Program-made: the position numbers and the translations under genes
In this document: one piece after another, positions 16,985 to 25,189 of the stretch
How positions within the stretch are numbered: the first letter of the stretch is position 1
Layout: the number at the start of each line of letters is the position of its first letter
The notes under the pieces: generated by a model
What the model saw: only the letters and a program-made list of their open reading frames with translations
Told to the model about the DNA's origin: nothing
Databases searched by the model: none
Source of the DNA: Clostridia bacterium
Lineage (GTDB): Bacteria > Bacillota > Clostridia > Peptostreptococcales > JAAYPU01
NCBI GenBank assembly: GCA_016278615.1
Contig: JADQBM010000076.1
Span: 1 to 35,941 of the forward strand
DNA length: 35,941 bases
Reading direction: 5' to 3'

Positions 16985-18130
16985 CTATTTAATTGGATAA
17001 TTCTTTAACTCAGGCAACTCATCTTTTGTAATAACATACTCATGATGGTATACCTTTTTTAGCATATGGATTTCTGTATACTCATCTGAATATTTATTGC
17101 GTTCTTTATTAACCACTGGTGTTTCAGACCATGTGCAAAACCACAGCCAGGTAACATTATTATCCATGAGATATTCTGGATCAGGCATAGGACCATTTTC
17201 TGTAAGTGCTACCATCTTAAATTCATCAGAATATGACTGAGCCTTTTTAAATTCCACTTCTAATGGAGAATAATCTCTTGGTTCTAAATAAGCATGTTCT
17301 CCTATGATATCAACTACATCATCTCCTGGATACCAATTAGAATCCTGCCCATTCCATACCCAAATAAGATTCTTAAGCTCATGGTGCTCTGTAAATCTGT
17401 CAAACATCAATCTCCAAAGTGCTTTATATGGCTCTGGTCCTTTGGAACCCCACCAAAACCATCCGCCGGAAGCTTCGTGCAAAGGTCTCCAGAGCACAGG
17501 CGCACCTGCGTCTTGAAGTTTTTTAAGTTCTTCAGCAATGGCATCCATATCACGTAACAGTAAACGATACTCTTCAGAGCTCTGGTCTTCTAAGCCTTTT
17601 TGAAAGTCAAAAGTAGTGGCTCTGGTATACATACCACTCCACCAATGCTGATCCGGTTCTTTATCTATCAAATCCATAGGTGCATTCCAGTGCCAACAAA
17701 AATCAACGATTCCACCACGATTCCACCAGTCAATCCCCTTATCTGTATCAATTCCAGAGGCTCCGCGTTCAACTCTTGAAGGAGAATAATCCATAAAATC
17801 CAAACCCATAATGGCCGGGTATTTTCCAGTTATTCCATAAATAGCGTCCATTTCAAATGAATCTCGATCCACATGTTGCCCCGAAAGAATTTTTTGACCG
17901 TAAATATCTCTTAGGAAATGCATCAGCCTTACAGCATTAATATGAGGGTTTTCTGTTATTAATACCAGAATCTCTTCTTCCTCATTATGAAGTGGATCCG
18001 CTTCGTTTAAGTCCTCTTGGTTTTTGTTTTCAATATAAAAATAAACTGAAATAATTATCATAAGACTAAATATAAAAATGGCAACTGCTTTCTTGTACCA
18101 CGTCTCTCGCCTATGCTCTTTATTTCTCAT
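16985..18130 (-). CDS. GH26 beta-mannanase-like glycoside hydrolase
   Basis: Predicted beta-1,4-mannan endohydrolase or a relative, 381 residues. An N-terminal membrane anchor (about 14-33) is followed by a GH26 TIM barrel (about 60-370). The early signature LSGQH is present. The acid/base Glu219 lies in WRPLHEASGGWFWWG and the nucleophile Glu311 in ALTENGPMP; both catalytic positions are intact. The WFWW aromatic patch lines the substrate site in this family. It is encoded just upstream of the SLH acetylesterase and next to the EPS operon, which suggests it acts on the cell's own polymer or on acetylated mannan from outside. Being membrane-anchored argues for a housekeeping role on the self polymer. 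Confidence 0.9.
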   Translation of the reverse strand: MRNKEHRRETWYKKAVAIFIFSLMIIISVYFYIENKNQEDLNEADPLHNEEEEILVLITENPHINAVRLMHFLRDIYGQKILSGQHVDRDSFEMDAIYGITGKYPAIMGLDFMDYSPSRVERGASGIDTDKGIDWWNRGGIVDFCWHWNAPMDLIDKEPDQHWWSGMYTRATTFDFQKGLEDQSSEEYRLLLRDMDAIAEELKKLQDAGAPVLWRPLHEASGGWFWWGSKGPEPYKALWRLMFDRFTEHHELKNLIWVWNGQDSNWYPGDDVVDIIGEHAYLEPRDYSPLEVEFKKAQSYSDEFKMVALTENGPMPDPEYLMDNNVTWLWFCTWSETPVVNKERNKYSDEYTEIHMLKKVYHHEYVITKDELPELKNYPIK

Positions 18131-18190
18131 AATTCATCCTTTTCTGGGATTAAGTGTTTACACCGCTCTTGTTAGTAATGCACACAATAA

Positions 18191-18219
18191 AAGCCGATTT
18201 AACATTGTTAAATCGGCTT
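18191..18219 (-). terminator. Terminator after the lipoprotein deacetylase gene
   Basis: AAGCCGATTTAA and TTAAATCGGCTT are perfect 12-base arms around a 5-base loop. On the minus strand the stem ends in TTTT. It separates the deacetylase gene from the GH26 gene. Confidence 0.85.
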
Positions 18220-18333
18220 CTTCTCCAATGCCATCTTATGATAATTATAGTTGACATGGGTAAAAATGTAAACGTAATATATATATTTATCTGAAATTGT
18301 TTGATTTTATTATTTATTATAAGAAGACTTAGC

Positions 18334-19437
18334 TTATTCGGAGTCTTCTAAAACATAGGTCACCAATTCACGTTCACCAATTTTCTCTAAATCTATTTGA
18401 TCCTTATAGTCTTCAGGGACCGTTACAGTCTTCGGATTGCCGTCTGAAACAAATTTCGTTCTCTCTCCTTTTTCCAATCGATCCATCCAGTCGTAAATAC
18501 CTGTTCCTTTTACGTATTCTTGTAAATCACTGGCTCTTACTCGATGAATCCCCGAGGGATTAAAGTCCATATCATAAGGTGATTTATAGGGGTCCCAGCC
18601 TACTTCAACAATAGCGATGTTGTGATAATCTTGCTCCTGCCCACTGACAATGTATTGAAAAAGAGACTCATCTTTTTTTGGCTTTGATCCATATGGAAGG
18701 GATAATGTATTCACTTCATAGCCCCGAACGATACTATCGACTTTTTCTTTCACCGTCCATATCTCATGCTCAATGCTTTTAGAATCCGTACAATTTGTAA
18801 AATCAAAATGATTTGCAGTATGATTGCCAATATCCATCCCCTGCTCCACAAGGTAGTTTAATTTATAGTCGAGATACTCTTTTTGACCAAAGGGAACGTT
18901 GTCATTCACAAAGAAAGTCGCTTCTAAAGGAAAATCTGGATGTGCTTCATGAAAATCTGTTAAGATCCCTACAGCACTTTTAGGATCAATGGTATAAGTC
19001 TCATCTTCCTCCGAAATAATATTAAATTGGTTTTTATTTCCATCATCAAAAGTTATCACAACAGGAGAAAACCCAGAGGGTGTATCAATATTACCTTCTG
19101 CATAATCTTTTAAACTAATAGGGCGATAGCCTGTTTCGTATAATTTTTCTAAGTCTTTTCTGAAGCTTTCAGGCGTTCTTGCAAACTCTTTTTCTTCTTC
19201 CCCTATGCTATGATACATCAAGACCATAATTTGACCCGCTTCATTGGGTTTAATTTTTTGTAAATCTATATCAGAAGTGATTATTTCTTCTTCTTCTTCT
19301 TTATCTTGTACTATATCATCAATACCTTCCTCTGTATCCGAAATGGTTTCAGCATCCTGAGAACAACCTGTAATAAATAAAATTAACAATATTATAAATA
19401 CCACTGATGTTTTCTTTAAAATTCTTTTGATTGCCAT
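18334..19437 (-). CDS. Polysaccharide deacetylase lipoprotein
   Basis: Predicted extracytoplasmic de-N-acetylase of 367 residues, similar in layout to PgaB/IcaB-type deacetylases. The signal peptide ends in a lipobox (LFITGC, Cys25), so the protein should be lipid anchored. An acidic linker (30-60) leads into MVLMYHSIGEE, a common opening of this group. The NodB motifs seen are VITFDDG (Asp131, Asp132), HTANHFDF with the two zinc His, and LPYGSKP. The ATG 19437 is preceded by AGGGGGA. Upstream is a hexanucleotide repeat tract, downstream a terminator, so it is transcribed alone. With the EPS operon nearby it is a candidate for trimming N-acetyl groups from the polymer. Confidence 0.9.
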   Translation of the reverse strand: MAIKRILKKTSVVFIILLILFITGCSQDAETISDTEEGIDDIVQDKEEEEEIITSDIDLQKIKPNEAGQIMVLMYHSIGEEEKEFARTPESFRKDLEKLYETGYRPISLKDYAEGNIDTPSGFSPVVITFDDGNKNQFNIISEEDETYTIDPKSAVGILTDFHEAHPDFPLEATFFVNDNVPFGQKEYLDYKLNYLVEQGMDIGNHTANHFDFTNCTDSKSIEHEIWTVKEKVDSIVRGYEVNTLSLPYGSKPKKDESLFQYIVSGQEQDYHNIAIVEVGWDPYKSPYDMDFNPSGIHRVRASDLQEYVKGTGIYDWMDRLEKGERTKFVSDGNPKTVTVPEDYKDQIDLEKIGERELVTYVLEDSE

Positions 19438-19460
19438 TATTATGAAAGTCCCCCTAAAAA

Positions 19461-19545
19461 AAAGTTTGAGTTTAAGTTTAAGTTAAAGTTTAAGCATAAG
19501 AAAGTTTAAAGTTTAAGTTTGAGTTTGAGTTTAAAGCTTGAATTT
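19461..19545. repeat. Degenerate hexanucleotide repeat (GTTTAA/GTTTGA) in a 5' region
   Basis: About a dozen imperfect copies of a GTTTRA-type unit lie between 24 and 108 bases upstream of the lipoprotein gene's start. The rest of the 337-base gap to the spore-protein gene holds an AT-rich inverted repeat and a likely promoter area I could not define. Confidence 0.7.
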
Positions 19546-19605
19546 AATTTATAAGATGATTTATTTATTATATCTTATCATTGCTTCATTTACTATCTGT
19601 CATTT

Positions 19606-19638
19606 CAAAAATAGAAATGAAAAATATTTCTATTTTTG
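19606..19638. repeat. AT-rich 13-bp inverted repeat
   Basis: CAAAAATAGAAAT and ATTTCTATTTTTG flank a 7-base loop, in the gap between two divergent genes. T-rich sequence follows on the plus strand, but no plus-strand gene ends here, so its role is unclear. Confidence 0.45.
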
Positions 19639-19774
19639 TTTTTATTCTCTTACATTCATAAAATTGTCATCATAATTTGTTATTGTACTGGACAAATTAT
19701 AAGTACAGATTAAATAAAATTAATCTTAACAATTTAAAAAGTTAAAACAATATTTTATAAAAGGAGGAAGTAAA

Positions 19775-19996
19775 ATGGCAAGAAATAATAATAAAAGTGT
19801 CGTACCAGAAGCTCGATCCGCTTTAAATCAAATGAAAACAGAAATAGCAAGTGAGCTTGGACTTTCAAATTATGAAAATGTAGATAAAGGGAATCTCACT
19901 TCAAGACAAAACGGTTATGTCGGTGGCTATATGACAAAAAGATTAGTAGAAACTGCTGAAAGAAGTATGGCAGGAAATGCACCAAGCCAAGGCTAA
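19775..19996 (+). CDS. Small acid-soluble spore protein, alpha/beta type
   Basis: DNA-coating protein of dormant spores, 73 residues. It contains the germination-protease site KTEIASELG (cleavage expected after Glu23) and the conserved C-terminal DNA-binding segment NLTSRQNGYVGGYMTKRLVE. The start has a perfect AAGGAGG ribosome binding site. In spore formers these genes are transcribed in the forespore by sigma-G; I could not place the -35/-10 boxes with confidence. It is followed by its own terminator. It shows that the organism forms endospores. Confidence 0.97.
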   Translation: MARNNNKSVVPEARSALNQMKTEIASELGLSNYENVDKGNLTSRQNGYVGGYMTKRLVETAERSMAGNAPSQG

Positions 19997-20015
19997 GAAA
20001 GAATCTAAAAAGTCC

Positions 20016-20057
20016 AAAAAGAGTAGAGAAGGATAACCATCTTCTCCACTCTTTTTT
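20016..20057 (+). terminator. Terminator after the spore-protein gene
   Basis: AAAAAGAGTAGAGAAG pairs with CTTCTCCACTCTTTTT with one mismatch, and is followed by further T residues. Confidence 0.88.
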
Positions 20058-20111
20058 TATATGTTATAATAAAAGTAATTACATTAATAGGAGCATAAAT
20101 AGGAGCATATT

Positions 20112-20645
20112 ATGAATTTAGAAAACATTAAGATTGCAGAAAACAAAATTCTCATACTCTATATTATGAATCAATTTAAAATGCCTTTAACGGAATCTCA
20201 GTTAATTCAATTTATACTTGAAAAGGAATTCATGAATTATTTTGTTTTTAAGCAACATTTAAGTGAATTAATCGCCTCAAACATGATAGAATACAATGCC
20301 TCCGAAAAATATAGTTACTATATCATCTCAAAAAAAGGTGAAGAAACACTGGAAATTTTCAAAAAGCTAATTTCACAAGAAGTGAAAAGTATTCTTGATA
20401 CAGAAATCATTACGAAAAAGAACCAATATAAGAAAGATAGCGAAATTATAACAAATTACGTTAAGATTGCCGATTTTGAATATATTGTCTATCTCATGGC
20501 CATTGAAAAAGGAACGCCATTAATTGATCTTAGATTAAATGTTGGCTCAAAGGAGCAAGCAGAAGCATTGTGTAAGAATTGGAAAAATAATTCTTCAGAG
20601 TATTTTAAAAAAATATTGGATATTATTACAAAATCGGAAAACTGA
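20112..20645 (+). CDS. DUF4364 family winged-helix-like protein
   Basis: Protein of 177 residues with the DUF4364 pattern: IAENKILILYIMNQFKMPLT at the start, then an N-terminal winged-helix-like region (about 5-80) ending in YYIISKKGEETLEIF, then an alpha/beta C-terminal half. It is found mainly in spore-forming Clostridia, and its function is not established. The start is preceded by two copies of ATAGGAGCATA, so there are two candidate ribosome binding sites, the nearer being better spaced. It lies between two terminators and is probably transcribed alone from a TATAAT-like box near 20065. Confidence 0.85.
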   Translation: MNLENIKIAENKILILYIMNQFKMPLTESQLIQFILEKEFMNYFVFKQHLSELIASNMIEYNASEKYSYYIISKKGEETLEIFKKLISQEVKSILDTEIITKKNQYKKDSEIITNYVKIADFEYIVYLMAIEKGTPLIDLRLNVGSKEQAEALCKNWKNNSSEYFKKILDIITKSEN

Positions 20646-20681
20646 TGCCTTCCCTTACCCATTTTGTCAATGAAGAAAATC

Positions 20682-20728
20682 AAAATCATTATCTCCATCC
20701 TATAATAGAATGGAGATAATGATTTTTC
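20682..20728. terminator. Bidirectional terminator between the DUF4364 gene and the dctP fragment
   Basis: Perfect 17-base arms (AAAATCATTATCTCCAT and its complement) flank an 11-base loop. A/T runs at both outer ends suit the two convergent reading frames. Confidence 0.9.
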
Positions 20729-20749
20729 AATAACCAGATAAAGTTTTAT

Positions 20750-21561
20750 TTAGGATGCTTCATCAATAGCGGTTAACAATTTATCAACAATTTCGTCTCC
20801 AATGTCTTCACGAATCATGTCATATGCAGGTTTAGCTGCTTCTCTCATTTGTTGATGAGTTTCTTCAGGCAGGTCGATTACTTCAACACCATAATCTTCA
20901 AGATCTTTTCTAAATGAATCTCTTTTTTCACCAGCTAAGTCGTAAGTATATTGGTCCGCTTCGATCATAGCCTCGGTTATAGCAGTCTGATACTCTTCTG
21001 GCAGACCCTCAAAAATATCCTTATTCATGATAACTGTTGCAAGGAACATGATGTGATTAGTATTGATTACATATTTTTGCTGTTCATGGATTTTGTTTGT
21101 ATAAATAGTTTCATACATATTTTCCTGCGCATCGACAACGCCTTGCTGTAAAGCTATATACACCTCGCTCCATGCAAGGGGAGTCGGGTTAGCTCCAATC
21201 GATCTCCAATATTCCATGTGATATGGATTTTCCATGGTTCTAATTTTCAATCCTTCAAAATCCTCAAATGATCTAATTTCTTTATTACTACTGGTTTGGC
21301 GAAAATCTTGAGGAACTATACTGATTAATTTAAAGCCAGCAGCGTCATATTCTTTAGAAATGTCTGCTTTAAAAGGACCGGTCATAACTTCGTAAGCAAC
21401 CTCTCTACTTGGAAAAGTACTTGCCATATCAAAAACAGCAAGAGTAGGTATGAAATTTACTTGAGGCGCCGTAGTTTGACCAACCATTGCGACGTCACCC
21501 ATTTGGCAAGATTCAAGCAACTCTCTATCTGCACCTAATTGACTATTTGGGTAAAGATCAA
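20750..21561 (-). pseudogene. Truncated dctP (TRAP substrate-binding protein), missing its N-terminus
   Basis: This encodes the C-terminal ~256 residues of a TRAP substrate-binding protein nearly identical to the intact copy at 25419-26459. It lacks about 90 N-terminal residues including the lipoprotein signal, so it cannot be exported and is probably dead. Homology to the intact gene runs 20753-21561 (offset 4672 bases). By eye, 20753-21400 is identical and all 11 mismatches fall in 21401-21561, so the copy is a mosaic. At 21562 the sequence switches abruptly to a TetR-like fragment on the other strand. The final Lys codon of the intact gene is also absent. Confidence 0.88.
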
Positions 21562-21741
21562 GAAGAAGGAGAAATAAGAACCGATGTAACTCCTGAGTAT
21601 ATTTTGAGGTTTTTTATTGCTTTAAATAATGGTTTCATATTAGACTGGTGCTATAGAAATGGAGATTATGATTTAAAAGAAGTGCTTCAGGAATCACTTC
21701 CCAGGATGCTTGACAGCTTTACAAAGATAAAAACTAAATAA
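21562..21741 (+). pseudogene. C-terminal fragment of a TetR-family regulator
   Basis: About 59 codons (EEGEIRTDVTPEYILRFF... ending FTKIKTK) look like the ligand-binding C-terminal end of a TetR/AcrR repressor. The DNA-binding half is missing; the frame instead runs back into antisense dctP sequence. The break coincides with the end of dctP homology (junction around GATCAA). A second, shorter TetR tail with similar sequence lies at 25302-25373. Confidence 0.7.
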
Positions 21742-21762
21742 AAAAAGTGGCTGACGCCACTC
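21738..21762 (-). terminator. Possible terminator downstream of the first GntR gene
   Basis: On the minus strand AGTGGC, loop GTCA, GCCACT, then a run of T. The stem is only six pairs but G+C rich. It lies at the end of a G+C-rich structured stretch (to about 21837) between the GntR stop and the TetR fragment. Confidence 0.6.
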
Positions 21763-21837
21763 CGCTATGGAACTCTATGGTTCCTTCGGCACTGCACCCT
21801 CCTTCATAAGCAAAGAGGCTTTCGCCGTTTATATATT
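21746..21837 (-). other. G+C-rich structured segment of unknown nature
   Basis: About 55% G+C by eye in an otherwise AT-rich spacer. On the minus strand it can form GGC-GAAA-GCC (21827-21836, a GNRA tetraloop hairpin), GGAAC/GTTCC, and a 3' terminator-like stem. No reading frame stands out. It may be the 3' region of the GntR transcript, a small RNA or a repeat element. Confidence 0.4.
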
Positions 21838-21956
21838 GCATATGGAATTTAACCTTAAGTGGTTTGCTTCTTTTATTATTCACTAGAAATATGTCTTATT
21901 ACTGTCTTCTGGTATATTTGGTCTTCCAATTTCTTTTGATTACAAATCTTTTACCA

Positions 21957-22640
21957 TTAGATAAAATCAATATTATCATAACCAAAATCCTCTAAAGTTT
22001 CTTTTCTGCACACTTCAATATGCTCAACTGTAATTTTAACAGTCTGTTCAAAGTTCATTGCCTTTATAGCAGATAAAAGGCTTTTATGATTTTCAATTAC
22101 TCGTTCAATTCTTTGATCGTTATTTGAAGTTAACTGTCTGAAAACCTTCATTTGATTTCTGTTATCAGTGTACATCGTTGTAAATCTGGAGTTTCCATAA
22201 AGGGCTATAATACTATCGTGGAATAATTCATCAGATTTTACAAAATCTATCCCGTTATTTTTATCTTTTATTACTGTCCCTGGATCTATTTTATTAATTT
22301 CGGTTATATAGTGTTCATAATCTGTAGGAAGTAATACTGTTATAATCTTGTGGAGTACTTCCTTGTCCAACATGAGCCGTATATCAAAAATTTCATTTAT
22401 ATCTTTCGGAGATGCCGAGAAAACATAATAGCCTTTTTTATCTTTAATTTCGATAAGCCCTTCCTTCGTTAGCAGTTGAATAGCATCTCTTACAGGTGTT
22501 CTGCTTATACCTAACATATCAGCAAGCTGGGAATCAACTATTCTAGTTCCAGGGAGCAGTTCATTATGTAAAATCGCTCTTTTTATCAAATCATATGCTT
22601 TCTCATTTAAGTTTTCAACTTTGAGTATTTTATTCTCCAT
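21957..22640 (-). CDS. GntR-family (FCD/FadR subgroup) regulator 1
   Basis: Transcription factor of 227 residues. The N-terminal winged helix (about 10-78) has AYDLIKRAILHNELLPGTRI and LADMLGISRTPVRDAIQLL, the typical GntR recognition helix. The rest is an all-alpha FCD ligand-binding domain (about 85-215) with the expected metal/ligand residues (ELFHDSI, HIEVC). ATG 22640 has GAGGGAG. It is the distal gene of the set at 21957-25102, with a small palindrome in its own leader. It probably controls that set through the palindrome at 25190-25215, with a carboxylate or sugar acid as effector. Confidence 0.92.
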   Translation of the reverse strand: MENKILKVENLNEKAYDLIKRAILHNELLPGTRIVDSQLADMLGISRTPVRDAIQLLTKEGLIEIKDKKGYYVFSASPKDINEIFDIRLMLDKEVLHKIITVLLPTDYEHYITEINKIDPGTVIKDKNNGIDFVKSDELFHDSIIALYGNSRFTTMYTDNRNQMKVFRQLTSNNDQRIERVIENHKSLLSAIKAMNFEQTVKITVEHIEVCRKETLEDFGYDNIDFI

Positions 22641-22655
22641 CCTACACTCCCTCTC

Positions 22656-22669
22656 ATACTATTTAGTAT
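22656..22669. promoter_or_regulatory. Candidate operator upstream of GntR gene 1
   Basis: ATACTATTTAGTAT, two perfect 6-base arms around TT, 15 bases before the GntR start. Position suggests autoregulation. The remaining 150 bases to the next gene show AT-rich sequence without other clear elements. Confidence 0.45.
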
Positions 22670-22821
22670 TGTTTACAAAAAGTAAAATTTAAGCATAAGT
22701 AAGCCAGCCGTGAAGGTATAAGTTTATAATAACCTTAATCTTCAAGGTGGTCAATCTTATGCCTGGGATAATAATATATAAATCATTATATCATTATATT
22801 TAAATTATATATTTCAACTAA

Positions 22822-23484
22822 TTATTCACATCCCAACTCATTAGTAATCTGCATTTCAGTAGCCATAAAAATTCCGGGAGTAATTGTTTCATATTGATGC
22901 CATGGGTACTCAACGTTTTCATCGTACATTGGAATGTGGCTATTTCCAGGAGCCATAGGCTCTTCGCGGTATAATGAGGTTAAATCCTGATAGTAATACT
23001 GCTGCATGGTGCCGAAGCCTACTATCTGAGTATGGACTTCTTTGATAGGAGGACCACCCCAATGAGTTTGATGCAGACCGACTTTCAAAGGAACCGAACC
23101 AGCAAAACACATGTTAACAGCAACATTACCTATATTTATCTTACGTGAACGCCAGAGCGATATACCTTTGTGTCTTTCTTCATGAGTTGCATCATATGCA
23201 AGGGTCCAAGTTTTCTTTACTTCTTCAAATAAAGCTGCTTCATTCATATAATCCATAAATTTTTCAATAATTAAGCATCGTTTAATTTGTTTGATTTTTG
23301 TATTTGTCACTACGACTGAGCGGAAAAAGTCTAACGGACGATTATTTATCATTATAGGTTCTTCTGAAAGATTAAATACAATGCATTTTTCTCCAACTTC
23401 ATATTCTTTTTCATTAAGAATATACTTTACAGGGAAAAATGGCTCTGCATAATCCAATGATCTAATACTCATGTTTTTTCTCAC
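22822..23484 (-). CDS. Unrecognised 220-residue protein, possibly cupin-like
   Basis: I do not recognise this family with certainty. It has no signal peptide or membrane helix. The second half has spaced His residues and short beta-type segments (LHQTHWGG, EVHTQIVGFGTMQQYY, PWHQYETITPGIFMATEM), which look like a cupin or related metal-binding beta barrel. It lies between the racemase-like gene and the GntR gene in one transcription unit, so it is likely an enzyme or sugar-acid-binding protein of that pathway. The listed start is a GTG at 23484; an ATG four codons later (23472) is equally possible, and neither has a strong ribosome binding site. Confidence 0.55.
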   Translation of the reverse strand: MRKNMSIRSLDYAEPFFPVKYILNEKEYEVGEKCIVFNLSEEPIMINNRPLDFFRSVVVTNTKIKQIKRCLIIEKFMDYMNEAALFEEVKKTWTLAYDATHEERHKGISLWRSRKINIGNVAVNMCFAGSVPLKVGLHQTHWGGPPIKEVHTQIVGFGTMQQYYYQDLTSLYREEPMAPGNSHIPMYDENVEYPWHQYETITPGIFMATEMQITNELGCE

Positions 23485-23533
23485 TTTCCAGGAGCTGGAT
23501 CTCCTTTTTGTTTGATAAGTTATTTATTTAGAA

Positions 23534-24220
23534 TTATTGATTTAACAGCTCATCAATACGTTTAAAGGCAGTTTCACCTGCATAAAAAACAGGAACCTTA
23601 AATTTAGCAGATTTAATCTTGTCTTCCATCATGGCAAAAGGAATCTGTCCCATTAATACACAATCAACGCCTTGTTCTATCAATTTTTTTATATCATTTA
23701 AAACTATTTCATCATGTTTTTCGAATTCACCGACGTTAAACAATGCTAAGGCAGTAATATTGTTTGAAAAAGTGATTTCGATTTCCTTATTTATTTTTTC
23801 AGCTCTTGATTTAATTCCCTCTTCTACATAAGGAACAACATATTCTGTTGTATTTATAACCCCTATGCGGCTGTATTTATTAACAACCTCATCAAGAATG
23901 ACGGCATCAAGCTGTATAAAAGGAACATTTACAACTTCACTTGCATACTTCACGGACCTGAGCATAAGACTACAGCAAGATACTATAACACCACAGCCTG
24001 CATTTTCCAGTTGAGCTGCAAAATTAGCATATCTAAGCTTATTTGTCTTTGGGGTAACACCTACTGGTGAATTGAAGTTATCTATTTTAACATTTCCATC
24101 ATATATATGAATAAATTCTGTCTGTGGAAGATACTGTTTCATAAATTTTTCAGCCATTGCGATTGTTGCCGGTGTGGTGTGAATAAACCCAACTTTATTT
24201 CTTTGATTTTTTGCACACAT
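23534..24220 (-). CDS. Aspartate/glutamate/hydantoin racemase-superfamily protein
   Basis: Cytosolic protein of 228 residues with the two-domain racemase fold. It opens with KVGFIHTTPATIAMAEKFM. The first catalytic Cys is present in VIVSCCSLML (about residues 77-86). The second half has GVDCVLMGQIPFAMME where racemases usually have a GC(T/G) motif. Here the expected second Cys is replaced by Gln, so a two-base racemase is unlikely. An isomerase, a decarboxylase like arylmalonate decarboxylase (which has a single Cys), or a lyase are alternatives. It lies in the GntR-1 set between the isomerase-like and unknown genes. ATG 24220 has an AAAGGAAG site. Confidence 0.8.
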   Translation of the reverse strand: MCAKNQRNKVGFIHTTPATIAMAEKFMKQYLPQTEFIHIYDGNVKIDNFNSPVGVTPKTNKLRYANFAAQLENAGCGVIVSCCSLMLRSVKYASEVVNVPFIQLDAVILDEVVNKYSRIGVINTTEYVVPYVEEGIKSRAEKINKEIEITFSNNITALALFNVGEFEKHDEIVLNDIKKLIEQGVDCVLMGQIPFAMMEDKIKSAKFKVPVFYAGETAFKRIDELLNQ

Positions 24221-24271
24221 ATAATTACTTCCTTTATCTAATTTATTTTAGCTAATTCGATGTAAAATAAT

Positions 24272-25102
24272 CTATGATTTTATGATACTGTTGTATAAAT
24301 TACGGATATATTTGAGACCAGCAGTAGCTTCTTCAATACCATCTCCGACAGATTTAAATTCGAAAACTAAATAGTCTTGATAGTCAATTTCTTTTAATGT
24401 CAGTAACATTTTGGGGAAATCAAAATGCTTTCCATCGGGAACAGCTCTTTTTAAATCGGATATATCTGCTTGTGCCACTACGCCTTTTGCTTTTAAAACA
24501 GCAGAGTAAAAATCCGATTCTTCAAGATCCATATGATATGAATCTATTTGTAATTGAAAGTATGGAGAATTAAAGCTTTTTATTAAAACTAAGTTTTCTT
24601 CAATTGTTCCTAAAACATCACAATCAGTTCTTCCAATAGCTTCATGCACTATGCGTATTTGGTTTTTTTCTGCGTAACTTATGCATTCAGGTAAACTTTT
24701 TCTATACTGTTGCATAAATTCTTCTTTAGTATCACAATCTGCATAAGAACCTCTTATGGTTCCTATACCCACATCTGCTCTCCCCAGTTTTACTGCCAAA
24801 CCAATATGTTCTTTCATTCTTTCAATTGCAGCCAGACGTTTGGCTTCTTTTTTATGTCCAAGGCTTATACCATCCACTGTGTAAGCTTGTCCTGTTGCGA
24901 TGGCAGACACCTTTATTTTATAGGTATTTAAAGCTACCAATGCCTCTTCTAAATCAAATTCTGCTGGTCGATTGATTTGAAATTGGACCGCATCATAGCC
25001 AATAGATGCCGCATTCTTGATTATTTCAGTTACAGTACCTTTTAATGGAGCCGGTGCATTTACTGAGCTTGCAGGAGCACCTACCACACTAGTTTTCCAC
25101 AT
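24272..25102 (-). CDS. Sugar phosphate isomerase/epimerase (AP-endonuclease-2 type TIM barrel)
   Basis: First gene of the GntR-1 set, 276 residues. The TIM barrel shows IGYDAVQFQINRPAEFDLEE, RIVHEAIGRTDC, LQIDSYHMDLEES, AQADISDLKR and YLVFEFKS, the usual Glu/Asp/His metal-binding strand ends of xylose-isomerase-like enzymes (EC 5.x, e.g. hydroxypyruvate isomerase, inosose dehydratase or tagatose epimerase relatives). The exact substrate is unknown. ATG 25102 has AAGGGGG. It is preceded by a strong promoter and a long palindromic operator. Confidence 0.85.
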   Translation of the reverse strand: MWKTSVVGAPASSVNAPAPLKGTVTEIIKNAASIGYDAVQFQINRPAEFDLEEALVALNTYKIKVSAIATGQAYTVDGISLGHKKEAKRLAAIERMKEHIGLAVKLGRADVGIGTIRGSYADCDTKEEFMQQYRKSLPECISYAEKNQIRIVHEAIGRTDCDVLGTIEENLVLIKSFNSPYFQLQIDSYHMDLEESDFYSAVLKAKGVVAQADISDLKRAVPDGKHFDFPKMLLTLKEIDYQDYLVFEFKSVGDGIEEATAGLKYIRNLYNSIIKS

Positions 25103-25189
25103 TATAATTCCCCCTTATATTTTAAAATAGCATTTTATAGGTCAAATAAGTAGTTTATTAATTAATTCATATCAAAAACCTCTTTCATA

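Noticed and set aside
18251-18280. TTGACA and TAATAT on the plus strand, 18 bases apart, resembling a promoter
   Set aside because: It points into the 3' end of the deacetylase gene on the opposite strand with no plus-strand gene downstream; AT-rich spacers give such matches by chance.
21487-21561. Plus-strand ORF start joined to the TetR fragment as a real fusion protein
   Set aside because: Its first 25 codons are antisense to dctP sequence, so the joined frame is a by-product of the rearrangement.
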